NCBI GenBank assembly: GCA_017534835.1 | Contig: JAFXVT010000047.1 | Coordinates: 1 to 41,527 of the forward strand | Reading direction: 5' to 3' | From: Ruminococcus sp. | GTDB taxonomy: Bacteria > Bacillota > Clostridia > Oscillospirales > Ruminococcaceae | DNA length: 41,527 nucleotides | Shown here: positions 32,568 to 40,835 of the stretch, piece by piece | Layout of the letters: the number at the start of each line of letters is the position of its first letter | Position numbering within the stretch: the first letter of the stretch is position 1 | The notes under the pieces: model-generated | Told to the model about the DNA's origin: nothing | Databases searched by the model: none | Seen by the model: only the letters and a program-made list of their open reading frames with translations | Position numbers and translations under genes: made by a program

Positions 32568-34859
32568 ATGCATTTTAAGGTAAAGAAAATTACATCTGCA
32601 CTGCTCGGCAGCGTCCTCGCGCTCTCGACAGCTGCAAGCTCGTTCTCCGCAGTTGCTCCCTCTCTCAATGCAAATGCGGCAGACAGCAACTACGCAAGAC
32701 TCCTTCAGTACTCCCTCTATTTCTATGACGCAAATATGTGCGGCGACGTTACAGGCTGCGGCCTCAACTGGAGAGGCAACTGCCATACGAACGATGAAGT
32801 TCCCGGCGGTTTCCACGACGCAGGCGACCACGTGATGTTCGGTCTCCCTCAGGGATATACCGCAGCAGCACTCGGTCTTAGCTACTATGAGTTCGCTGAC
32901 GCATATGAGCAGACAGGTCAGGCTGATCACATCAAGATGATCCTCAACCATTTCTGCACATATTTCAAGAAGTCCACAAAGCTCAACGGAGACAACGTTT
33001 CCAGCTTCCTCTACCAGAAGGGCGAAGGAAAAGCTGACCACTCCTACTGGGGACCTCCGGAGCAGCAGGGAGGCAACCGCAGAATGTACTGGACAAGCAA
33101 CGGTGCAAGTGACATCGCTGCTAACTATGCTTCTGCTCTTGCTCTCAACTACAAGAACTTCGGCAACGCTGAGGACCTCAAGTACGCAAAGGCACTCTAC
33201 AACTTCTCGAAGCAGTACAATCAGTGCGCAACGGAAGGTCCCGATACCTTCTACGCTTCATCAAAGTGCGCTGATGAGCAGGCAATGGCTGCCGGCTGTC
33301 TCGCACTCGCTACAGGCGACTCGGGCTATAAGAACGATGTAAAGGCTGTAAACTCTCTTGGCGTTTACTGGGCATACGGCTGGAACGATGCAAACCTCGG
33401 TGCAGCTGTTATGAACGGTATCGTAAACAAGGACTGGACTGCTGCAAACAAGTTCCTCGGCGAAAAGTGCAACGGCAGCGGATACCTCTTTATGGACAAG
33501 TGGGGCAGCGCAAGACTTAACTGCTCTATGCAGTTCATGTCACTCGTTGCTACAAAGGAAGGCGCAGGAAACTTTACAGACTGGGCTCAGGGTCAGATGA
33601 ACTATATCCTCGGCGAGAACCCTTCAAAGACCTGCTTCGTAACAGGCTATGCGAGCAACAGCGCAAAGAACGCTCACCACAGAGCAGCTTCCGGCTATAC
33701 GAGCTATGAGCAGTTCAATATGAACGGCTGGGATCCTAACGGCGACCATATGAATCCCTTCTGTGCTTACGGTCCGAATGCAAAGCCCCTCATCGGTGCT
33801 CTTGTAGGCGGTCCCTGCAACGCAAACGGCGACTATCACGACAATATGGCTGACTATGTCTGCAACGAGGTAGCTATCGACTACAACGCCGGTCTCGTTG
33901 GTGCAGCAGCCGGTCTCTACCACTTCAAGAAGACAGGTACCCCCGACAGCACTATCAACGGTGTTACAAAGATCTACAGCGGCGGCTCACAGCCTGTAGT
34001 TACAACAACAACTACACAGTGGCAGCAGCCTGCTACAACAACCACAACAACTCAGTGGCAGCAGCCCGCTACAACTACTACAACTACAACTCCTCAGACA
34101 AATCCCGGCAGCGGCGACGGCTATTCGATCAGCCCCAAGAAGCACGTTGTATACGACCAGAACGCTGACGACAAGATGATCGGCTTCGACTGGGCAGATT
34201 TCGGTCTCCCGAGCGGTGCCAAGATCACAAAGGTAGAGGTAAACATCTCTGCAAACGGCAATATCGGCAAGTGGGAAGGCGCATTCGGTTCATCGACAAC
34301 TGTTGCTCCCGACTACTGGACAATGACAGACAATATGTCCGCAACTGCAAGCGGCAACTCCGCAACTATCACATGGAACGTTCCTGCTGATACAGCTGCT
34401 ATAATCCAGACTGCTTACGGCGGACAGCTCAAGTTCGGTACATGGTGGATCGACAGCGGTGAATTCACTGTTGACTCTATCAAGGTCTATGCTGACGGCA
34501 GCTCACAGCCTGTTGTTACCACAACTACCACAAGAGCTACTACCACTACTACAACAACAACTACCACAACTACAAGAGCTACAACTCAGCCTCCTGTAAC
34601 TACTACAACTACAACTCCTCACAGCCAGGTGAACGCTACAGTTTACGGCGATGTAAACCTCGACGGCTATGTTTCGGTTTCTGATGCAGTAGCTATCCTT
34701 CAGTACATCGCAAACAGGGATAAGTACGGTCTCACAGCTCAGCAGCTCGCAAATGCCGACGTTTCCGGCGGCAATGACGGTGTTACAGCTAACGACGCAC
34801 TTACTATCCAGAAGGTAGACGCAGGTGTGCTCAAAAAGTCTCAGCTTCCTGTAAGATAA
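32568..34859 (+). CDS. Dockerin-bearing GH9 cellulase with CBM-like module
   Basis: A 763-residue exported enzyme. Order: signal peptide (1 to about 38), GH9 domain (about 42-465), Thr/Gln linker with two TQWQQPA units (478-515), a ~130-residue beta-sandwich module (516-645), a second poly-Thr linker (646-685), type I dockerin (692-763). D84 and D87 in HDAGDHVMFG and E434 in NEVAIDYNA are the catalytic residues; AHHRAASG supplies the conserved histidine. The module, rich in Trp and Tyr (VVYDQNADDKMIGFDWADFG, WTMTDNMSA, FGTWWIDSGEF), looks like a cellulose-binding domain of the ruminococcal type; the exact CBM family is uncertain. ATG 32568 was chosen; GTG 32559 in the same frame is an alternative. 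Confidence 0.94.
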   Translation: MHFKVKKITSALLGSVLALSTAASSFSAVAPSLNANAADSNYARLLQYSLYFYDANMCGDVTGCGLNWRGNCHTNDEVPGGFHDAGDHVMFGLPQGYTAAALGLSYYEFADAYEQTGQADHIKMILNHFCTYFKKSTKLNGDNVSSFLYQKGEGKADHSYWGPPEQQGGNRRMYWTSNGASDIAANYASALALNYKNFGNAEDLKYAKALYNFSKQYNQCATEGPDTFYASSKCADEQAMAAGCLALATGDSGYKNDVKAVNSLGVYWAYGWNDANLGAAVMNGIVNKDWTAANKFLGEKCNGSGYLFMDKWGSARLNCSMQFMSLVATKEGAGNFTDWAQGQMNYILGENPSKTCFVTGYASNSAKNAHHRAASGYTSYEQFNMNGWDPNGDHMNPFCAYGPNAKPLIGALVGGPCNANGDYHDNMADYVCNEVAIDYNAGLVGAAAGLYHFKKTGTPDSTINGVTKIYSGGSQPVVTTTTTQWQQPATTTTTTQWQQPATTTTTTTPQTNPGSGDGYSISPKKHVVYDQNADDKMIGFDWADFGLPSGAKITKVEVNISANGNIGKWEGAFGSSTTVAPDYWTMTDNMSATASGNSATITWNVPADTAAIIQTAYGGQLKFGTWWIDSGEFTVDSIKVYADGSSQPVVTTTTTRATTTTTTTTTTTTRATTQPPVTTTTTTPHSQVNATVYGDVNLDGYVSVSDAVAILQYIANRDKYGLTAQQLANADVSGGNDGVTANDALTIQKVDAGVLKKSQLPVR

Positions 34860-34886
34860 GACGAGATAAGGATAAATATGTGAAGT

Positions 34887-34922
34887 GCCCCGGGCAGCGA
34901 GAGCTGTCCGGGGCTTGCTTTT
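34887..34922 (+). terminator. Terminator after the second GH9 gene
   Basis: Stem GCCCCGGGCAG with CTGTCCGGGGC (one G-U pair) and loop CGAGAG, then TTGCTTTT. Confidence 0.88.
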
Positions 34923-34929
34923 GCGCGTG

Positions 34930-35013
34930 ATTGACCATTTTTCAGTCAATATCAATCAATAATTGCGTAGTTTCAGGGTAATCATTGACAATTCCGGGCG
35001 GCTGTGTTAAAAT
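34930..35013 (+). promoter_or_regulatory. Promoter and inverted repeat of the GH10 gene
   Basis: TTGACA (34985-34990), a 17-base spacer and TAAAAT (35008-35013). An inverted repeat ATTGAC-N9-GTCAAT (34930-34950) lies about 35 bases upstream and could be an operator. The leader is about 95 bases; the rest of the gap has no gene. Confidence 0.65.
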
Positions 35014-35116
35014 GTAGCTGTAATATTTTTACGAATGTATCCGTTCAGTTATAGGCATGAACGGTACAAATAACGGACCATACATTAAGGTAAAGGTCCA
35101 GAAGGGATGATCAAAA

Positions 35117-37078
35117 ATGATCCACAAATCAATCAACGCATTGACAGCTGCTGCACTGTCGGCTGCAATGCTCCTGTCGTCCGTACCGGCGGCAGAAGGC
35201 GAGACAAAGGCGGATGCTGCCGACGCCGAGGGCGTTGTCTACTCCACCGACTTCGAGGACGGAGACGTCTCCAAATTCTCGAAGCGCGGCGACGAGGACA
35301 CCTCAGTCATCGAGGCTGTCGAGGACACGGACGCTCCGAGCGGAAGCAAGGTAATGTCGATCACCGAGCGCTCGAACGGCTGGAACGGTCCGTCTCTTGC
35401 GGCAGCAGGCTTCCTTGAGCCGAATGTGAAGTACGTTGTCACAGCCAAGGTAAAGGCTAAGTGGTACAACACAGTCCGCATCTCGCTCCAGCATACTCCC
35501 GGCGGCTCTGATGAGCCCCAGTATTCCAACCTTGTGAGCGGCAAGTCCGACGGAAAGTACATCGAGCTCACAACAGCCTTCTCTTTCCCCGACACCGACA
35601 AGGACGTTTCCATCTACATCGAGTGCGATGACAAGGCTGACCTCTACATCGACGACTTCTCTATCTCGCTCGCTCCCAACAAGCTCGACAAGTCGCTCCC
35701 CGGACTCAAGGACGTTTACGCTGATATGTTCAAGTTCGGTACAGCTACTACAACTCAGGAGATAGCTCCCGAGTCGACAAAGGAACTCGTAAAGCACCAC
35801 TTCAACAGCCTCACAGCCGGAAACGAGCTCAAGCCCGATTCTGTGCTCGATAAGAAAGCCTGCCTCGCTCTCGCAGCAGACGGCGACGATACTGACCCTC
35901 AGGTAACTCTCGCAAATGCAAAGCCGATCCTCGACTTCGCAAGAGACAACAATATCCCTGTAAGAGGTCACGTGCTTGTATGGCACCAGCAGACTCCTCT
36001 CTGGTTCTTCAAGGAGAACTACGATGAGGACGGCGAATGGGTATCAAAGGAAAAGATGCTCAAGCGTATGGAGAACTACATCAAGAACGTTTTCACGGCA
36101 GTCAAGGCGGAATATCCCGACGTTGACTTCTATGCGTGGGACGTTGTCAATGAGTGCTTCACTGACGGCGGTTCTCCCAGATCTGCCGGTTTCCCTGCTC
36201 AGGAGAACAACTATGAGGCTTCTCCGTGGGTAAAGATCTTCGGCGACAATTCCTTCATCAAGCCTGCCTTTGTCTATGCGAAGAAGTATGCTCCCGAGGG
36301 AACAAAGCTCTACTATAACGACTTCAACGAGTATATGCAGAAGAGCGACGCCATCGTTAAGCTCGCCGAAGATATCAATTCTGACGGCCACTACATCGAC
36401 GGTATCGGTATGCAGTCTCACCTCAATGTTACCAACAATGGCACGAACGATCCGTTCCCGTCTGTCAGCATGTACAAGTCTGCTCTTGAAAAGTACAGCA
36501 AGACCGGTCTTGACATTCAGATAACCGAGCTCGACGCTACAGTCGACGATGCAAGATACGAGCTTCAGGCTCAGTATTACAGCGACATCTTCGACGCTAT
36601 CGTTGAATACAAGGACTACGTTTCGGCAGTCGTTGTATGGGGCACGACTGATGACCAGAGCTGGCGCGCATCCAAAGATCCGCTCCTCTTCAACAAGGAC
36701 TATGAAGCTAAGGACGCTTACTTCAAGATAACAGACGGCATTGAGATCCCCGAGATCGTTACTACCACAACAAAGGCTACGACAACTGCTTCTTCAACTA
36801 CAGCTACTACGACAACGACAGTTTCGGACACTGATACGACAACTGCACCCTCTGCAAACCTTATCGGAGACGCAAACCTCGATAAGAAGGTGTCTGTTGC
36901 AGATGCAGTCGCTATACTCCAGTCCATCGCAAACAAAGATAAGTATGCACTCAAGCCCGAGGGAGCAGCAAATGCTGACTGCTTCGACCCAGGCGACGGC
37001 GTTACAGCTAATGACGCACTCGCTATCCAGAAGCTCGATGCAGGTTCTATCTCGAAGCTTCCCGAATATTCCAAGTAA
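35117..37078 (+). CDS. Dockerin-bearing CBM22-GH10 endo-xylanase
   Basis: A 653-residue exported enzyme. Order: signal peptide (1 to about 30), CBM22 xylan-binding module (about 38-190; DFEDGDVSKFSKRG, WNGPSL, YSNLVSG), GH10 domain (about 200-530), Thr-rich linker (548-578), type I dockerin (582-650). The acid/base is E346 in WDVVNECF and the nucleophile E471 in QITELDAT; GHVLVWHQQTP and LTAGNELKPD are further GH10 signatures. It cleaves the beta-1,4-xylan backbone. AAGGG lies ten bases before the ATG. The dockerin (VADAVAILQ, ANDALAIQ) is of the same class as on the GH9 enzymes. Confidence 0.96.
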   Translation: MIHKSINALTAAALSAAMLLSSVPAAEGETKADAADAEGVVYSTDFEDGDVSKFSKRGDEDTSVIEAVEDTDAPSGSKVMSITERSNGWNGPSLAAAGFLEPNVKYVVTAKVKAKWYNTVRISLQHTPGGSDEPQYSNLVSGKSDGKYIELTTAFSFPDTDKDVSIYIECDDKADLYIDDFSISLAPNKLDKSLPGLKDVYADMFKFGTATTTQEIAPESTKELVKHHFNSLTAGNELKPDSVLDKKACLALAADGDDTDPQVTLANAKPILDFARDNNIPVRGHVLVWHQQTPLWFFKENYDEDGEWVSKEKMLKRMENYIKNVFTAVKAEYPDVDFYAWDVVNECFTDGGSPRSAGFPAQENNYEASPWVKIFGDNSFIKPAFVYAKKYAPEGTKLYYNDFNEYMQKSDAIVKLAEDINSDGHYIDGIGMQSHLNVTNNGTNDPFPSVSMYKSALEKYSKTGLDIQITELDATVDDARYELQAQYYSDIFDAIVEYKDYVSAVVVWGTTDDQSWRASKDPLLFNKDYEAKDAYFKITDGIEIPEIVTTTTKATTTASSTTATTTTTVSDTDTTTAPSANLIGDANLDKKVSVADAVAILQSIANKDKYALKPEGAANADCFDPGDGVTANDALAIQKLDAGSISKLPEYSK

Positions 37079-37099
37079 ATACACACCGCTCTGACAGAC

Positions 37100-37145
37100 A
37101 AAGAAAGCAGAAAGGCTCCCAAAAGGGAGCCTTTCTGCTTTCTTT
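37100..37145. terminator. Bidirectional terminator between the GH10 and dockerin-BECR-like genes
   Basis: A perfect 21-base stem (AAAGAAAGCAGAAAGGCTCC-type arm, 37100-37120) with loop AAAA and the complementary arm to 37145. T-rich arms occur on both strands, so it serves both convergent genes. Confidence 0.93.
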
Positions 37146-37878
37146 ATTGCCTGTCAAAGTATGCCTTCCCGGAAGACGGGCGGAAATATGTCCGTATGAA
37201 GCCGTCTGTGGAAAGAACGACAAATTCGTTCGTGGAAACGATGTAATAAACGCCGTCGCCGTCCTCTTTTTCGGTTTTGTACAGAGCAGCGGTGCTATTT
37301 ATGACGTTGCTTGCGCCGTGCTCGTATTCACCGGGTGTTGTGTATCCGAAATCGTCTGCGAATTCCGCACCGTGCTTGGAAAAATGCTGCTCGAGCAGAC
37401 TCTTGCTGCGGAAGTGGTATTCGACATACGCCGGAATGGGAGCGGTCGTTGTGACAGTGGTCGTAGTTGCCGGAGCGGTCGTAGTCGTTGTGAGTGTTGT
37501 AGTAGTTGTTGTTGCCGGAGAAGGGGAGAAGTAGCTCTCGGGCGAGTCGCTTCCGCCTGTTGATACGTAGGAATAGTAGGCAAGTATCAGCGAAGCGTCC
37601 TTTGCGTCGGTCACGCCGTCACTGTTTACATCAGCGGCGCTGCGCACCTGCTCGGAAAACGCAGAGGGGGCGCCGGTCGACAGCCGCGTGTACTCAACAA
37701 GGAGCTCAGAGGCGTCTTTTGCGTCGACTCCGGAATCTCCGTTCACGTCTCCGATGCCGAACGCGGTGCTTTCGGCGTTTGACGGTACAGCATATCTGCC
37801 GGATCCTGACAGAGAGACGGCGGCTGCGAGTGTCAGCACAGTTGTCACCAGACAGGCTGTTATTCGTTTTATATCCAT
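37144..37878 (-). CDS. Secreted dockerin protein with BECR-nuclease-like C-terminal domain
   Basis: A 244-residue exported protein. Order: signal peptide (1 to about 36), N-terminal type I dockerin (43-108; DVNGDSGVDAKDAS and DVNSDGVTDAKDAS), Thr-rich linker (118-149), and a compact C-terminal domain (150-244). The last domain has L..HF.KHG.EF (H165, H169), EYE..A, YKTEKEDGD, a TNEFVVLSTDG.IRTYF core (R229, T230) and a YFDRQ end. This matches, from memory, the pattern at the tips of polymorphic toxins and secreted small proteins grouped with BECR-fold (Barnase/EndoU/ColicinE5-D/RelE) RNases. Activity is unproven. There is no neighbouring immunity-like gene. A consensus promoter and AGGAGG precede it. 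Confidence 0.8.
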   Translation of the reverse strand: MDIKRITACLVTTVLTLAAAVSLSGSGRYAVPSNAESTAFGIGDVNGDSGVDAKDASELLVEYTRLSTGAPSAFSEQVRSAADVNSDGVTDAKDASLILAYYSYVSTGGSDSPESYFSPSPATTTTTTLTTTTTAPATTTTVTTTAPIPAYVEYHFRSKSLLEQHFSKHGAEFADDFGYTTPGEYEHGASNVINSTAALYKTEKEDGDGVYYIVSTNEFVVLSTDGFIRTYFRPSSGKAYFDRQ

Positions 37879-37910
37879 AGTTAAAGCCTCCTATCTCAGG
37901 TTACAGGTAC

Positions 37911-37939
37911 ATTATAGCATACCGCCTGACACGAGTCAA
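37911..37939 (-). promoter_or_regulatory. Promoter of the dockerin-BECR-like gene
   Basis: On the minus strand TTGACT (37939-37934), a 17-base spacer and TATAAT (37916-37911), about 33 bases from the ATG. It is stronger by consensus than the GH9 promoters. Confidence 0.85.
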
Positions 37940-37970
37940 GACAGGATTCAGGTCACACATAAAAAAGTGC

Positions 37971-37999
37971 TTGCATTTGCTGATGTAAAGTGGTATAAT
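37971..37999 (+). promoter_or_regulatory. Promoter of the ATPase/kor unit
   Basis: TTGCAT (37971-37976), a 17-base spacer and TATAAT (37994-37999), 41 bases before the ATG at 38040. Confidence 0.75.
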
Positions 38000-38039
38000 A
38001 TAAGTTATAGGATTTTTAGAAGCCCGGAAGAGGATATTT

Positions 38040-38702
38040 ATGAAAAAAATTACTATCATCACCGGTCATTACGGAAGCGGAAAGACAAATCTCTCGGTCA
38101 ACCTTGCTGTGCGAGCCGCCGAAGAGGGCAAAAAGGTAGCTGTCGTAGACCTCGACCTTGTGAACCCGTATTTCCGTACTGCCGATTTCAAGCAGCTTTT
38201 CGAGGAGAAGGGCATCAAGCTCATCGCTCCCGATTTTGCAAATACAAACCTCGACGTGCCGTCGATACAGTTCGACGTTGAGCAGCTCGCCGTCAGCGAG
38301 GACTGCCTCATCATCGACGTGGGCGGCGACGATGCAGGCGCGACCGCGCTCGGACGCTATGCCGAGGCTATGCTCGAGCGCTTCGCAGACCAGATAGATA
38401 TGCTGTATGTCATCAACCAGCGCCGCACACTCACCTCGAATGCGAATGAGGCTGTTGCGCTTATGTATGAGATAGAGGCTGCTTCAAGAATGAAGCACAC
38501 AGCCATTGTGAACAATACCAACCTCGGCTGCGAGACAACTCTTGAGGTGGTCGATCAGTCGGCTGGATTTGCGGCTAAGGTCTCGGCAAAGACCGGACTT
38601 CCGCTCGCGTTCACGACTTGTCCCGAGGAGCTGTGTGAGCTCTCGGACAGAGACGATATTTTGCCGATAAAGGTGTATGTCAGACTGCCGTGGGACAGAT
38701 AA
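38040..38702 (+). CDS. MinD/ParA-like P-loop ATPase upstream of kor genes
   Basis: A 220-residue SIMIBI-class ATPase with an N-terminal Walker A GHYGSGKTN (about 9-17), a switch VVDLDLVNPYFRT and Walker B-like LIIDVGGDDAGA. It is shorter than ParA and lacks a DNA-binding region; it also lacks the CPxC iron-sulfur motif of Mrp/NBP35. It is 66 bases before the ferredoxin gene with no terminator between, so it probably belongs to the same operon. A role in assembling or positioning the oxidoreductase is a guess; no partition partner (ParB) is nearby. Confidence 0.82.
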   Translation: MKKITIITGHYGSGKTNLSVNLAVRAAEEGKKVAVVDLDLVNPYFRTADFKQLFEEKGIKLIAPDFANTNLDVPSIQFDVEQLAVSEDCLIIDVGGDDAGATALGRYAEAMLERFADQIDMLYVINQRRTLTSNANEAVALMYEIEAASRMKHTAIVNNTNLGCETTLEVVDQSAGFAAKVSAKTGLPLAFTTCPEELCELSDRDDILPIKVYVRLPWDR

Positions 38703-38768
38703 TATCATCAGAAACGCGGAGAATATCCGCATTACATCTTATATAGCTATGCGAAGGGAGTGAAAAGA

Positions 38769-38975
38769 ATGGCAAAGATGACGGTCATAACTGAGCGCTG
38801 CAAGGGCTGCGGTCTCTGTACTGCTGCCTGTCCCAAGAAGATAGTCGCTCTCCAGAAGGAAAAGCGCAATAAGAAGGGTTACTTCTACGCTGAATGCACC
38901 GATCAGGATGCTTGCATAAGCTGTGCAATGTGCGCAACTATGTGCCCTGACTGTGCAATTGTTATCGAAAAGTAA
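38769..38975 (+). CDS. korD: 2-oxoacid:ferredoxin oxidoreductase delta subunit (2x[4Fe-4S] ferredoxin)
   Basis: A 68-residue ferredoxin-like subunit with two cluster motifs, CKGCGLCTAACP and CISCAMCATMCP. It passes electrons from the TPP subunit to external ferredoxin. ATG 38769 is preferred because GGGAG lies eight bases upstream; an in-frame GTG at 38760 overlaps that site. It is followed by the alpha, beta and gamma subunit genes. Confidence 0.88.
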   Translation: MAKMTVITERCKGCGLCTAACPKKIVALQKEKRNKKGYFYAECTDQDACISCAMCATMCPDCAIVIEK

Positions 38976-39006
38976 AATAACTATCACCGAAAGGAGCTGT
39001 TAAGCT

Positions 39007-40065
39007 TTGGAAAGAAATCTTATGAAGGGTAACGAGGCTCTCGCTGAGGCTGCTATCAGAGCAGGCTGCAAGTGCTTTTTCGGCTACCCGATCACTCCCC
39101 AGACAGAGCTTGCCGCATATATGGCAAAGCGTATGCATAAGGCAGGCGGCGTATTCCTTCAGGCTGAGTCTGAGATCGCTGCTATCAATATGGTGCTCGG
39201 CGCTGCTTCAACAGGCGTCAGAGCTATGACTTCATCTTCTTCACCCGGAATCTCACTCAAGAGCGAGGGCGTTTCCTATATCGCCGGCTCTGATCTTCCG
39301 GCTGTTATCATCAACGTTGAGAGAGGCGGCCCCGGTCTCGGCGGCATCCAGCCCTCACAGGCTGACTACTGGCAGGCTACAAAGGCCCTCGGCCACGGCG
39401 ATTTCCAGCTTCTCGTATATGCTCCCGCTTCCGTTCAGGAAATGGTCGACTACGTTGTAAAGGCTTTCGACCGCGCTGACAAGTACCGTATGCCGGCTAT
39501 GATCCTCGCTGACGGTCTTCTCGGTCAGATGATGGAGCCTGTTTCCTTCCCCGAGATCAATCCCGACGCTTACGATAAGAGCGGCTGGGCTGCAAACGGT
39601 CACAAGAACGCAAGAGAACACCACATCATCAATTCTCTCTACCTCAAGCCCGATGAGCTCGAGAAGTCCATCGTTGACCGCTATAAGAAGTACGACATCA
39701 TCAAGGAGACCGAGACAGAGGCTGAGCTCTACCTCACTGAGGACTGCGATATTCTCCTCTGCGCATTCGGTGCTACTGCAAGAGTCGTAAAATCTGCTGT
39801 AAATACTGCAAGAGAGCAGGGCATCAAGGCTGGTCTCTTCCGTCCCAAGACACTCTGGCCCTTCCCCGTGAAGGAGATAAACGAGGCTGCAAAGAGCGCA
39901 AAGGCTCTTCTCAGCGTAGAGATGTCTATGGGTCAGATGGTAGACGATATAAAGCTCGCTATCAACTGCTCAAAGCCTGTTGAGTTCTTCGGCAGAACAG
40001 GCGGCGTTATCCCGACACCTGCTGAGGTCCTCGCAGAGATCAAGAGAATAGGAGGTACACTCTGA
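39007..40065 (+). CDS. korA: 2-oxoacid:ferredoxin oxidoreductase alpha subunit (KorA/VorB type)
   Basis: A 352-residue subunit with the pyrimidine-binding region LMKGNEALAEAAIRAGCKCFFGYPITPQTE and the acyl-binding half SSSPGISLKSEG. The enzyme oxidatively decarboxylates a 2-oxoacid with CoA to acyl-CoA, CO2 and reduced ferredoxin. The start is probably TTG at 39007, since AAGGAG lies ten bases before it and the next Met (39022) would be 25 bases away. Whether the substrate is 2-oxoglutarate (Kor) or branched 2-oxoacids (Vor) cannot be decided from sequence. Confidence 0.87.
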   Translation: MERNLMKGNEALAEAAIRAGCKCFFGYPITPQTELAAYMAKRMHKAGGVFLQAESEIAAINMVLGAASTGVRAMTSSSSPGISLKSEGVSYIAGSDLPAVIINVERGGPGLGGIQPSQADYWQATKALGHGDFQLLVYAPASVQEMVDYVVKAFDRADKYRMPAMILADGLLGQMMEPVSFPEINPDAYDKSGWAANGHKNAREHHIINSLYLKPDELEKSIVDRYKKYDIIKETETEAELYLTEDCDILLCAFGATARVVKSAVNTAREQGIKAGLFRPKTLWPFPVKEINEAAKSAKALLSVEMSMGQMVDDIKLAINCSKPVEFFGRTGGVIPTPAEVLAEIKRIGGTL

Positions 40066-40835
40066 TGTCAGTTGTATTTGAAAGACCCCATGCACTCATT
40101 GATGTGCCTACACATTACTGCCCCGGATGTACTCACGGTATCGTTCACCGCATACTTGCTGAGGTCATCGACGAAATGGGCATCGAGGGCGATACTATAG
40201 GCGTATGTCCTGTTGGCTGCTCCGTTATGGCTTACGATTACTTCAACTGCGATATGATCGAGGCTGCTCACGGACGTGCTCCGGCTGTTGCTACAGGCGT
40301 TAAGCGCACAAATCCCGACAAGTTCGTATTTACATATCAGGGCGACGGCGACCTCGCTGCAATCGGTACTGCCGAGACAGTTCATTCGGCTACAAGAGGC
40401 GAGAATATCGTTGTTATCTTCATCAACAACACTATCTATGGTATGACAGGCGGACAGATGGCTCCTACAACTCTCCCCGGTCAGGTAACACAGACAACTC
40501 CCTTCGGAAGAAGCCCTCAGCTCGCAGGCTATCCTGTAAAGGTGTGCGAGATGCTCTCACAGCTCACAGGTACAGCTTATGCCGAGCGTGTCGCAGTTGA
40601 CAGCGTTCCCCACATCAAGGCAGCAAAGAAGGCTATCCGCAAGGCTTTCGAGAATCAGAAGGCAGGCAAGGGCTTCTCTATCGTAGAGGTGCTTTCAACT
40701 TGTCCGACAAACTGGGGCCTCACACCTCTTGAGGCTATCAAGAGACTTCAGGACGAAATGATCCCCTATTATCCTCTCGGCGTTTACAAGGACGTTGAAG
40801 AAGGAGTATTTCCCGCAGAAGGAGGCAACGAATAA
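40065..40835 (+). CDS. korB: 2-oxoacid:ferredoxin oxidoreductase beta subunit (TPP-binding)
   Basis: A 256-residue TPP-binding subunit. CPGCTHG near the N-terminus, GDGDLAAIGT and the NN.IYGMTGGQMAPTT region form the TPP/Mg site. Together with the alpha subunit it forms the active centre; electrons leave via KorD. The ATG shares bases with the korA stop (TGATG), implying coupling. CPTNWG at the C-terminus is typical of the KorB branch. Confidence 0.9.
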   Translation: MSVVFERPHALIDVPTHYCPGCTHGIVHRILAEVIDEMGIEGDTIGVCPVGCSVMAYDYFNCDMIEAAHGRAPAVATGVKRTNPDKFVFTYQGDGDLAAIGTAETVHSATRGENIVVIFINNTIYGMTGGQMAPTTLPGQVTQTTPFGRSPQLAGYPVKVCEMLSQLTGTAYAERVAVDSVPHIKAAKKAIRKAFENQKAGKGFSIVEVLSTCPTNWGLTPLEAIKRLQDEMIPYYPLGVYKDVEEGVFPAEGGNE

